A stretch of 36,978 nucleotides of DNA, taken from Thalassotalea sp. Its GTDB lineage: Bacteria > Pseudomonadota > Gammaproteobacteria > Enterobacterales > Alteromonadaceae. Within the stretch, counting starts at the first letter, position 1. Every line of letters begins with the position of its first letter. The stretch is from assembly GCA_029249355.1 (NCBI GenBank), contig JAQWHO010000104.1:1-36978 (forward strand). Direction: 5' to 3'. This document shows positions 19,626 through 28,524 of the stretch, piece by piece. The notes beneath the pieces were generated by a model. That model did no database searches. It was not told the DNA's origin and saw nothing but the letters and a program-made list of their open reading frames with translations. The translations under genes and the position numbers were made by a program.

Positions 19626-22607
19626 ATGAAAACGTCAAATTTCAAAAAAACTCAACTCGCTAAAAGCTTGTCGATAATTTTAGGAGCAACGGCTATAACA
19701 CCAGTTTTTGCTGCACAAGAAAATGAAACAGATAATATCGAAGTGATCGAAGTTACGGGTATTCGTAGCAGTATGATCAAATCAATGGATATAAAAAGAA
19801 GTTCTCAAGGTATTGTTGATGCAATCAATGCTGAAGATATTGGTAAATTTCCAGATAGTAACTTAGCCGAGTCTTTGCAACGCATTACGGGTATTTCAAT
19901 AGAAAGATCAAACGGTGAAGGTAGTAAAGTAAGTGCCCGTGGATTTGGTCCTAATCGTAACTTGGTGACATTAAATGGTCGTCAATTACCAACTACGACC
20001 GGCGAACGTTCTTTTGATTTTGCCAACCTTGCGGCTGAAGGTGTGAGCGGTGTACAAGTATATAAAACATCGAAAGCAGATGTTCCTACAGGCGGTATTG
20101 GTGCAACAATCAATATTTCTACTCATAAACCTCTTGATAACCCGGGACAAAAAGCGGTATTTAGTTTAGAAGCTTTAGACGATAAATCAACAAAGAAAGG
20201 TTCTGCAACACCACAACTATCAGGTTTATATTCAAATACTTCTGATGATGGAAAGTTTGGTGTTTCAATTTCAGGAAGTTACTCAGAGCGTGAAAGTGGT
20301 AGTCAACAAGGTAAAACAGCTTTTTGGCGAAGTTTTGCTGGTATTCAAGATACTGATTGGAGTGGTCCTAATGCAGCATGGGGTGGTGTAGCAAAAGATG
20401 CTTCACAAACCAATCGTCCTGGTGACGATGATATTTACTCAGTACCACAAAATACAATTTATAAGTTTGAAGAACAACAACGCAAAAGAAGTAACGCACA
20501 GTTAGTTTTACAATATAAGCCGATTGATAGCGTAACAGCCACATTAGATTATACCTACGTGAAAAAAGAGAATGACACACAATTCAACGATATTTCTGTG
20601 TGGTATAACTTTGGTCCAAGTGAAAATACTTGGAGTGACGGCCCTATTTCATCTCCTCTAATTTATTCTGAAACATTTGATCCAAATAACCCAACTGATT
20701 TAGCCATGGGTGGCGCTGATTACAGTGTGAAAGATGAAACAAAATCTTTAGGTTTAAATATCGAATGGCAGGTTAATGATAGCCTTGCTATGCGTCTTGA
20801 CCATCACGACTCTTCTGCACAAAGTGATCCTAATAGTCCTTTAGGATCAAGTAACTTAATAGGTATGGCGGCATTCGTGCGTACTGCTTCAGCAACTGAT
20901 TACTCCGGTGATATTCCGATGCTTTCAGTAACTGGTGGTAACTCAGTGCAAGCGTCAGACATGATAGTTACAGGTAGTGTATTTACCAATGCCAAAAATC
21001 GTGCTGATGTTGAACAAACTCAATTACACGGTAACTATGTTTTTGAAGAAGCCGGCAGCATTGATTTTGGTATAGCGCTTACAAGTTCAGAAAACCGTCG
21101 TCGTGTTAAAAATGTACAGCGTAATAACTGGGGTGGTGAAGGCACTGCAGGTTCTTTTGATGAATCATTATTCCCTCGAGAAAGTATTCATGACCAATTT
21201 GATAATTTAAGCGGTGGTAATTTCGATGGGTTCAACGGCGATGTTGAAATTTTAGAAAACTATTTTGCGTTTGACTTTAATGGTGTAAGAGAGCGTGCAG
21301 TTGACGTTTTAAGTGTTCAAGCAGCAGCATTAGGTGATTGCGGTAATTCATTCTGTCCATCAAGTGACTACGCTTCAGAAACAGACCAATACACCAAAGA
21401 AGAAATGCAATCGGTTTATTTTCAATATAACTATGATGGCGAAATAGGTGATATGCCCTTCGACGTTCACGTAGGTATTCGTTATGAAGAAACTGATGTA
21501 ACTTCTAGCTCCGCTGTTCCAGGCTTTACCGCTGAACCACGCTGGGAAGGTACAAGTGAAGTTTCATTACTAAGCTCTGGCGCTATCGTTTATGGTACAC
21601 AAGAAGCGAGCTACGATCACACGTTGCCTAGTATCAACTTCAATTTAGAAGTTACCGACGATATCATTTTACGTGCTGCTTTCAGTGAAACTATTGGTCG
21701 CCCACAGTACACAAGCATGATCGGTGGCACCAAATTAAATGCCGGTTCACGTGTTGGTGGTGGTACAGGTTCTACCGGTAATGCTGGTTTATTACCTTTA
21801 GAGTCTAAAAATTTCGATTTGTCAGCAGAATGGTACTATGAAGAAGGCAGTTATGTTTCTTTAGGGTATTTCACTAAAGACGTTAAAAACGATATTTTAA
21901 CAACAACAATTAATACTACAACGGATATTGTGAATCCAGCAGATGGCCCTTATGTAGCTGAAGCAAGAGCAGCGGTTGGCAATGATGGTTTAGCACAGCG
22001 CCAATACATTTTTGATACATATGGCGCAACTGACCCTGAACATGTATTTATGGATAATGGCAACATCATTATTCTAGGCAATGCTGCTACTGATAACTTA
22101 ATGAATTTTGGTATTGATACGCCGCAAAACGTCTCTGGTAAAACAGGTTACGATGGTATCGAATTCGCTGTTCAGCATTTATTTGGCGACAGTGGTTTTG
22201 GTGGTATTGTTAACTACACGAAAACAGATACAGATAATGAACATAATGACTTCTTACTTGACTCACAAGTAGCAGAATTAGGTATTAGTGATTCGGCTAA
22301 CGTAGTTGGTTTTTATGAGAAAGACGGTTTATCCGTTCGAGTAGCTTACAACTGGCGTGATAAATTCATTGTAGCATTAGTTCAAGATGGCGGCGCAGGT
22401 CCTGGCCCACGTTATATTGAAGACTACGCTCAAGTTGATATGACTGTAAGCTACGATGTTCCACAAGTTGAAGGTTTAAACATTTTCTTTAATGCTATTA
22501 ATATAACTGAAGAAAATGCTCGTACTAGTGGACGTGATGAACGCCAAGTTTTAGATTCAATTCAACAAGGCGCTCGCTACTCTTTAGGTGCACGTTACAC
22601 GTTCTAA
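19626..22607 (+). CDS. TonB-dependent receptor (carbohydrate-type, proteobacterial)
   Basis: Signal peptide, IEVTGIRSSMIKSMDIKR, plug domain FPDSNLAESLQRITGISIER..VSARGFGPNRNLVTLNGRQLPT, C-terminal aromatic residue (ARYTF). Confidence 0.95.
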   Translation: MKTSNFKKTQLAKSLSIILGATAITPVFAAQENETDNIEVIEVTGIRSSMIKSMDIKRSSQGIVDAINAEDIGKFPDSNLAESLQRITGISIERSNGEGSKVSARGFGPNRNLVTLNGRQLPTTTGERSFDFANLAAEGVSGVQVYKTSKADVPTGGIGATINISTHKPLDNPGQKAVFSLEALDDKSTKKGSATPQLSGLYSNTSDDGKFGVSISGSYSERESGSQQGKTAFWRSFAGIQDTDWSGPNAAWGGVAKDASQTNRPGDDDIYSVPQNTIYKFEEQQRKRSNAQLVLQYKPIDSVTATLDYTYVKKENDTQFNDISVWYNFGPSENTWSDGPISSPLIYSETFDPNNPTDLAMGGADYSVKDETKSLGLNIEWQVNDSLAMRLDHHDSSAQSDPNSPLGSSNLIGMAAFVRTASATDYSGDIPMLSVTGGNSVQASDMIVTGSVFTNAKNRADVEQTQLHGNYVFEEAGSIDFGIALTSSENRRRVKNVQRNNWGGEGTAGSFDESLFPRESIHDQFDNLSGGNFDGFNGDVEILENYFAFDFNGVRERAVDVLSVQAAALGDCGNSFCPSSDYASETDQYTKEEMQSVYFQYNYDGEIGDMPFDVHVGIRYEETDVTSSSAVPGFTAEPRWEGTSEVSLLSSGAIVYGTQEASYDHTLPSINFNLEVTDDIILRAAFSETIGRPQYTSMIGGTKLNAGSRVGGGTGSTGNAGLLPLESKNFDLSAEWYYEEGSYVSLGYFTKDVKNDILTTTINTTTDIVNPADGPYVAEARAAVGNDGLAQRQYIFDTYGATDPEHVFMDNGNIIILGNAATDNLMNFGIDTPQNVSGKTGYDGIEFAVQHLFGDSGFGGIVNYTKTDTDNEHNDFLLDSQVAELGISDSANVVGFYEKDGLSVRVAYNWRDKFIVALVQDGGAGPGPRYIEDYAQVDMTVSYDVPQVEGLNIFFNAINITEENARTSGRDERQVLDSIQQGARYSLGARYTF

Positions 22608-22658
22608 TTATATGAATAACAATTTGTCTCACCATATAGACAATTAGGCTGTAAAAGT

Positions 22659-22693
22659 TAAGGCCGCTAAATTTAATCATTTATGCGGCCTTA
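22659..22693 (+). terminator. Probable terminator downstream of TBDR
   Basis: TAAGGCCGC ... GCGGCCTTA perfect 9-bp inverted repeat, 17-nt loop, followed by TTATTGA. Confidence 0.6.
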
Positions 22694-22882
22694 TTATTGA
22701 ATAAATGATAGTTTTTCTAAAAGATTCTAAAAAAATATACTACCTTTAGTAATAAATTGATGTTTAATACAAACTCCCCCGATAGTTAATGTAATGAACA
22801 AAATGCAGGTTATACTTTTATATTTGTGTATTATTTAGAGTCTTTTAGAAGTACTTTTTTCAGATAAATCTTCGGTAATTAA

Positions 22883-24436
22883 ATGCATAAACCATTAAAA
22901 AAAATAGTGATAGTTGGTGGTGGTTCTGCTGGGTGGCTGACAGCAGGTATAATAGCCGCAGAGCATATATCTAACGAAAATTCTGTGGTTGAAATTACCT
23001 TAGTTGAGTCTGCAGATGTTGCACCAGTTGGTGTAGGTGAAGGCACTTGGCCTTCCATGCGAAGTACGTTAAAAAAAATGGGCATTTCTGAAACTGCTTT
23101 CTTCTTATCGTGTGATGCTAGCTTTAAACAGGGTTCAAAGTTTTCACATTGGACAACAAATACCAACGAACACTATTACCACCCTTTTACCCTACCTAAT
23201 GGTTTTAATGACATAAATCTTGCTCCACATTGGCAACCCTATAGAGACAAAATTAGTTTTGCCGATGCTGTTAACGAACAAAGTCATCTAGGTTTACATA
23301 ATCGAGCGCCTAAACAAATATCAACCGCTGAATATGCGTTTAGTGCCAACTATGGTTATCATTTAGACGCAGGAAAATTTGGCCAATTTTTACAAAAGCA
23401 TTGCACTGAAAAATTACACGTTAAGCATATTATTGATCATGTGATAAAGGTTAATTCTGCGGAAAATGGCGATATAGCCTCGATAAGCACCAAGCAGAAT
23501 GGGGAAATTTCAGGTGACTTATTTATTGACTGCACTGGATCTGCGGCTATTTTATTCGCTAAGCATTATAACATTCCATTTGTCAGCAAAAAACAGGTCC
23601 TTTTTAACGATTCAGCCCTCGCCGTACAAGTACAATACCAAAACGATGAAAGCCCAATAGCTTCTTTTACCCATTCAACAGCACAAAAAGCCGGTTGGAT
23701 TTGGGATATAGGCTTACCTTCGCGCCGCGGTGTCGGGTACACTTATTCCAGTTCACATATTAATGATGAAAACGCCGAAAAAGAATTACGAGCATATATT
23801 ACCCCGTCGCTTGGCGAAAAAGCAGCAGACTCAGCGATGATCAGAAAAATTGCGATTAACCCTGGCCATCGAGAAAAATTTTGGCATAAAAACTGTGTTG
23901 CTATTGGCATGTCGGCCGGGTTTATCGAACCTTTAGAAGCTTCGGCATTAGTGCTAATAGAGCTTTCAGCAAAAATGATCAGTGAACAATTACCCGCCAA
24001 CAGACAAACAATGGACATTATTGCTAAGCGTTTTAATGAAAAATTTTTGCATCGTTGGGAAAATATAATTGATTTTCTAAAATTACATTATGCGCTGAGC
24101 AAAAGAAATGACTCATCGTATTGGCTTGATAATCGTGAGAGTTCTACCATACCTGAAACTCTCCAAGAACAACTAACTTTGTGGAAGTATCATTCACCGT
24201 ATAAGTTTGATGCAACACATACTGAGGAAATGTTTCCGTCCGCGAGCTTTCAATATGTACTTTACGGCATGGGATTTATCACTGAACCTCCTCGTAAAAA
24301 AAGCGTAGACCAATCGCAAGAGGCTGAAAAATTATTTAATGAAAACGTTAATCGCACTAAACAACTATTAACGGCGTTACCGACAAATCGTGAATTAATC
24401 AATAAAATTAAACAATATGGCCTACCAAAAATTTAA
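22883..24436 (+). CDS. Flavin-dependent tryptophan-halogenase-like protein (FDH-1)
   Basis: FAD motif VGGGSAGWLTAG, VGVGEGTWPSM, putative catalytic Lys in ASFKQGSKF, variant W.W.I motif GWIWDIGLPSRRG, GFIEPLEASALVLIE. Confidence 0.88.
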   Translation: MHKPLKKIVIVGGGSAGWLTAGIIAAEHISNENSVVEITLVESADVAPVGVGEGTWPSMRSTLKKMGISETAFFLSCDASFKQGSKFSHWTTNTNEHYYHPFTLPNGFNDINLAPHWQPYRDKISFADAVNEQSHLGLHNRAPKQISTAEYAFSANYGYHLDAGKFGQFLQKHCTEKLHVKHIIDHVIKVNSAENGDIASISTKQNGEISGDLFIDCTGSAAILFAKHYNIPFVSKKQVLFNDSALAVQVQYQNDESPIASFTHSTAQKAGWIWDIGLPSRRGVGYTYSSSHINDENAEKELRAYITPSLGEKAADSAMIRKIAINPGHREKFWHKNCVAIGMSAGFIEPLEASALVLIELSAKMISEQLPANRQTMDIIAKRFNEKFLHRWENIIDFLKLHYALSKRNDSSYWLDNRESSTIPETLQEQLTLWKYHSPYKFDATHTEEMFPSASFQYVLYGMGFITEPPRKKSVDQSQEAEKLFNENVNRTKQLLTALPTNRELINKIKQYGLPKI

Positions 24437-24494
24437 GCCAATATACAATTTAAACACTTTAAAAGTACGTTAAACAACAAATTTGGAAACCCAT

Positions 24495-25223
24495 ATGGCA
24501 AACCATGCATTATTAAACAGTGTCGACCACCAACATTTAAAAGTTATAACTGAACGCTCTGAAGAGTTTGGTGATAACGTTTGGTACACCATGACCTTTC
24601 CTGCAGAGTTTAGATCTGTCCAAGCCTACTACCCTATATTTTTTAATAAAGATCTAAATACTGGTCAGTTTTTTTCTGTGGCATTATTGGGTTTTCAAAA
24701 TAATGAAAACTTGTTTCTATCAAATAAAACATGGGATGCACCTTATATTCCGCTCAGTATCACAAGGCAGCCATTCTTAATTGGCGTACAAAAAGTCGTG
24801 GAAGATGGCGAAGAAAAAGAGCAGAGAGTATTGCATATTGATCTTGATCATCCACGTGTAAATCAAGAAAAAGGCGAAGCACTCTTCTTAGAGTTTGGCG
24901 GTAATTCAGATTATTTGGATAATGCTGCGGATATGCTAGAAGCAATGCATCATGGCATTATTGATAATAAAATATTCATGGAGTTATTAATTGAACACGA
25001 ATTATTAGAACCTTTTACATTAGACATTACTTTAAACGATGAAAGTAATAATCAACTGGTGGGATTCTATACAATTAACGAAGATAAGTTAAAAGAACTA
25101 AGTAGCGAAATTCTAGCAAGCTTGCATTCAAAAGGTTATTTGCAAGCGATTTACATGGCAATTGCTTCACAAGCCAATGTTCGCACGTTAATGAATAAGA
25201 AAAATGCTCTACTTGGTTTGTAA
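24495..25223 (+). CDS. SapC family protein (ATG at 24495 preferred over upstream TTG at 24483)
   Basis: SapC-like architecture: ...FPAEFRSVQAYYPIFFNKD..., SVALLGFQNNENLFL, WDAPYIPLSITRQPFLIG. Confidence 0.82.
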   Translation: MANHALLNSVDHQHLKVITERSEEFGDNVWYTMTFPAEFRSVQAYYPIFFNKDLNTGQFFSVALLGFQNNENLFLSNKTWDAPYIPLSITRQPFLIGVQKVVEDGEEKEQRVLHIDLDHPRVNQEKGEALFLEFGGNSDYLDNAADMLEAMHHGIIDNKIFMELLIEHELLEPFTLDITLNDESNNQLVGFYTINEDKLKELSSEILASLHSKGYLQAIYMAIASQANVRTLMNKKNALLGL

Positions 25224-25270
25224 CTCTCCACTACTCAAAACCTTCAGTTGCATGATAAAAAGGTAAATCC

Positions 25271-26287
25271 GTGTTAACGATTGATCATAAAGTACAAGAA
25301 ATACATAACTGCCAACCAGGTAAAATACCTGAGTTTGTATTATCTTCTGCTGAACCGATAATTTTGAAAGGGTTTGGGGCAAACTGGCCTGCCGTTATTG
25401 CGGGTAAAGAATCACCAAAATCAGCCGCTAACTACTTAAAAAAGTTTTACACCAATACGCCTGTTACCGCTTACTACGGAGCACCAGAAAACAAAGGTCG
25501 CGTTTTTTATAATGAGAACTTAACAGGGTTCAATTTCAATAGCTCAAAAGCAAGTCTTACTCAGGTATTAGATAAACTGCTTGAACACCTCGATGATCCA
25601 AAACCACCTACCATGTATGTCGGTTCAACAGAAATCAACAATTGGTTACCTGGTTACAATGAAGAAAACAACGCTTCAATTGACACTCTAAAGCCACTCA
25701 CCAGTATTTGGATTGGCAATCAAAGTAAAGTCGCAGCACATTTTGATTTTCCGAATAATTTAGCCTGTTGTGTTGTCGGTCGTCGAAGATTTACATTGTT
25801 TCCGCCAGAACAATTAGTCAATTTATATGTTGGCCCAATGGAGTTCGCCCCTGGTGGGCAAGAAATTAGCTTGGTAGATTTTGACAACCCTGATCTTGAA
25901 AAACACCCTAAATTTGAACAAGCGTTAGCCTCTGCCCAAGTTGCTGAATTAGAAGCCGGTGATGCATTATTTTTGCCTAGCATGTGGTGGCATCATGTAC
26001 AAAGCTTAACGGCATTTAATGTGCTAGTAACACATTGGTGGCGTGATAGTCCGGCCTTTATGGGACGACCAAAAAATGCTCTCGACTTGGCTATTTTAAG
26101 CTTGAAAGATTTACCTTTAGCACAAAGAAAAGCATGGCAAGCACAGTTTAACTATTATATTTTTGAGCATGATCAGGAAGATTTTTCACATATTCCACAA
26201 GCAGCACAAGGCAGATTGTCAAAGCCGCTAGACGAATTAATGGCAAAACAAATTCGCGCTGATTTACTCAATAAATTAAAACGATAA
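25271..26287 (+). CDS. Cupin_8/JmjC-like Fe(II)/2-oxoglutarate-dependent oxygenase family protein (GTG start)
   Basis: HFDFPNNLACCVVGRRRFTLFPPEQ (HxD iron ligands) and LFLPSMWWHHVQSL (distal His), as in FIH/cupin_8 proteins. Confidence 0.88.
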   Translation: MLTIDHKVQEIHNCQPGKIPEFVLSSAEPIILKGFGANWPAVIAGKESPKSAANYLKKFYTNTPVTAYYGAPENKGRVFYNENLTGFNFNSSKASLTQVLDKLLEHLDDPKPPTMYVGSTEINNWLPGYNEENNASIDTLKPLTSIWIGNQSKVAAHFDFPNNLACCVVGRRRFTLFPPEQLVNLYVGPMEFAPGGQEISLVDFDNPDLEKHPKFEQALASAQVAELEAGDALFLPSMWWHHVQSLTAFNVLVTHWWRDSPAFMGRPKNALDLAILSLKDLPLAQRKAWQAQFNYYIFEHDQEDFSHIPQAAQGRLSKPLDELMAKQIRADLLNKLKR

Positions 26288-26303
26288 GAAATAAGGTTTT
26301 ATT

Positions 26304-27800
26304 TTGAATACAGCAAACAAAAAAATTAAAAAAGTTGTCATTGCCGGTGGTGGTACCGCAGGTTGGATGACGGCGGCGGCATTAGCAAAATTACTTGGTA
26401 AAAACCTTGAAGTCGTTCTAGTAGAATCGGATGCTATTCCTACTGTTGGTGTAGGCGAAGCAACGATTCCTACTTTGCATATTTTTCATCAATTATTGGG
26501 TATCAATGAACAAGAGTTTATGGCAGCGACAAACGCCACGTTTAAATTAGGTATTTCATTTGAAAATTGGCGTGATGTTAACAAAGACTATATCCACTCG
26601 TTTGGCTTTTTGGGTCAAGGGTGTTGGGCTGCTGGCTTTCAACATTTTTGGTTTAAAGGCCTGGAAAGAGGCATTGTTTCTGATATTGGTGATTACGTTT
26701 CTGAGCATTTAGGCGCAAGAGAGGGTAAGTTTGCCGTATTAGCAAATCAAGAGCTTAATCATGCCTACCATCTTGATGCTGGCCTTTATGCTAAATTTTT
26801 ACAAAAAATTGCCGAAAAACACGGTGCTAAACGCATAGAAGGTAAAATCACTCAAGCAAATTTAGATAATGAGACAGGTTATATTGACTCAATATCGTTA
26901 GCTTCAGGGCAAACAATTGAAGGTGATTTATTTATAGATTGCTCCGGATTTAGAGGCATATTAATTGAAGAAGCTCTTCATACAGGCTATGAAGATTGGA
27001 GCCATGTTCTTCCTTGCGATAGTGCTATCGCAGTACAAACAAAAACAGTGAATAAACCTGTGCCTTATACACGTTCAATTGCTAGAGACTCTGGCTGGCA
27101 ATGGCAAATTCCATTACAAAACCGCACTGGTAATGGCTTTGTCTTTTGCAGTAAATACATGACGGACGAAGAAGCTAAAAAAACACTGTTAGACAATGTT
27201 CAGGGCGAATTATTGAATGAACCTCGGGTGATCAAATATAAAACAGGCACTAGACGTAAACATTGGAATAAAAACTGTGTCGCAATTGGATTATCTTCAG
27301 GTTTTATCGAGCCTTTAGAATCAACGGGGATACATTTATTTCAAAAGGCAATCGTGCGATTAATGCTGATGTTTCCTTCACAAGGTATTAAACAGTCTGA
27401 TATTGATGAGTTTAATAACCAAACGAAAACCGAAATAGATAACATTAAAGACTTTATTATTCTGCATTATAATTTAACCGATCGTACCGATACACCATTT
27501 TGGCGACATTGTCGAAGTATGGAAATTCCTGACACATTAAAACATCGTTTGTCATTATTTGAAGAAAGTGGCCAAGTATTTAAAAAAGCTGAAGAGTTAT
27601 TTGGAGAAACCTCTTGGGTACAAGTTATGCTTGGGCAAGGTTTAATGCCTAAACAGTATCATCCCATTATTGATTTAATGGGCGATGATGAACTCGCTAA
27701 TTTTTTGAATAAAATAAAATCTGGCGTTAGACGTAAAGTCGATAATTGGCCTGATCATAATGAATTCATTCAACATTATTGTAAATCCACAGTAAAATAA
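26304..27800 (+). CDS. Flavin-dependent tryptophan-halogenase-like protein (FDH-2; TTG start)
   Basis: VIAGGGTAGWMTAAAL, VGVGEATIPTLHIFHQLLGI, putative catalytic Lys in ATFKLGISFENW, SGWQWQIPLQNRTGNG (W.W.IP), SSGFIEPLESTGIHLFQKA. Confidence 0.93.
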   Translation: MNTANKKIKKVVIAGGGTAGWMTAAALAKLLGKNLEVVLVESDAIPTVGVGEATIPTLHIFHQLLGINEQEFMAATNATFKLGISFENWRDVNKDYIHSFGFLGQGCWAAGFQHFWFKGLERGIVSDIGDYVSEHLGAREGKFAVLANQELNHAYHLDAGLYAKFLQKIAEKHGAKRIEGKITQANLDNETGYIDSISLASGQTIEGDLFIDCSGFRGILIEEALHTGYEDWSHVLPCDSAIAVQTKTVNKPVPYTRSIARDSGWQWQIPLQNRTGNGFVFCSKYMTDEEAKKTLLDNVQGELLNEPRVIKYKTGTRRKHWNKNCVAIGLSSGFIEPLESTGIHLFQKAIVRLMLMFPSQGIKQSDIDEFNNQTKTEIDNIKDFIILHYNLTDRTDTPFWRHCRSMEIPDTLKHRLSLFEESGQVFKKAEELFGETSWVQVMLGQGLMPKQYHPIIDLMGDDELANFLNKIKSGVRRKVDNWPDHNEFIQHYCKSTVK

Positions 27801-27809
27801 AACGATCAC

Positions 27810-28523
27810 ATGACAAACACCAGCTTACAGGTATCAAGTAATATAACCTTACAGGTGCTAACGGTGGGAAAAGATAAAACCCCCGTGATCGTTATTGATG
27901 ACTTTGCAATAAATACCAATGACATTATCGAACATGCCTGCAACGAGGCGCAATTCAATGCACTTGATAATACTCATTACCCTGGCATTCGTGCACCTTT
28001 GCCAAAAGATTATGTTATCAATGTGCTACAAGCAGTCTATCAAGAAATTTGCCGAATTTATAACATTCCGACCAATTTGCAACTCAAGCCCCAAGAAATA
28101 TACTTTTCTCTAATCACAAAAAAAGCAGAAGAGTTAAGTCTTTTGCAGCGTATGCCGCATTTTGATACTAGTAGACCATTTTACTTTGCAGTTTTGCATT
28201 ATTTAAATGCAGGCGAGCATGGTAATACCGGTTTATTTCGACATAATCCTACAGGGTTAGAAAAAATAGAAAATCACAATACTGAGAAGTATTTAACTGC
28301 TGCACAAAACTTTATTGATACACATGGTGAACGATCACAAACCTATTTTACTGAGTCAGATGAACATTTTGAGCTTTACCATCAGATTGAATATAAACCT
28401 AACCGATTAGTTATTTATCCTGGGCAGTTATTACATTCAATTATCATTTCGCCACAGCATGATATCGACCCTAACCCGAATACAGGTCGCCTCACAGCTA
28501 ACATATTTATAGAGTTCACCTAA
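27810..28523 (+). CDS. DUF6445-like protein, putative Fe(II)/2OG-oxygenase fold
   Basis: HFDTSRPFYFAVLHYLN (HxD) and RLVIYPGQLLHSIII...GRLTANIFIEF (distal His and Arg); follows FDH in operon. Confidence 0.65.
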   Translation: MTNTSLQVSSNITLQVLTVGKDKTPVIVIDDFAINTNDIIEHACNEAQFNALDNTHYPGIRAPLPKDYVINVLQAVYQEICRIYNIPTNLQLKPQEIYFSLITKKAEELSLLQRMPHFDTSRPFYFAVLHYLNAGEHGNTGLFRHNPTGLEKIENHNTEKYLTAAQNFIDTHGERSQTYFTESDEHFELYHQIEYKPNRLVIYPGQLLHSIIISPQHDIDPNPNTGRLTANIFIEFT

Positions 28524-28524
28524 G

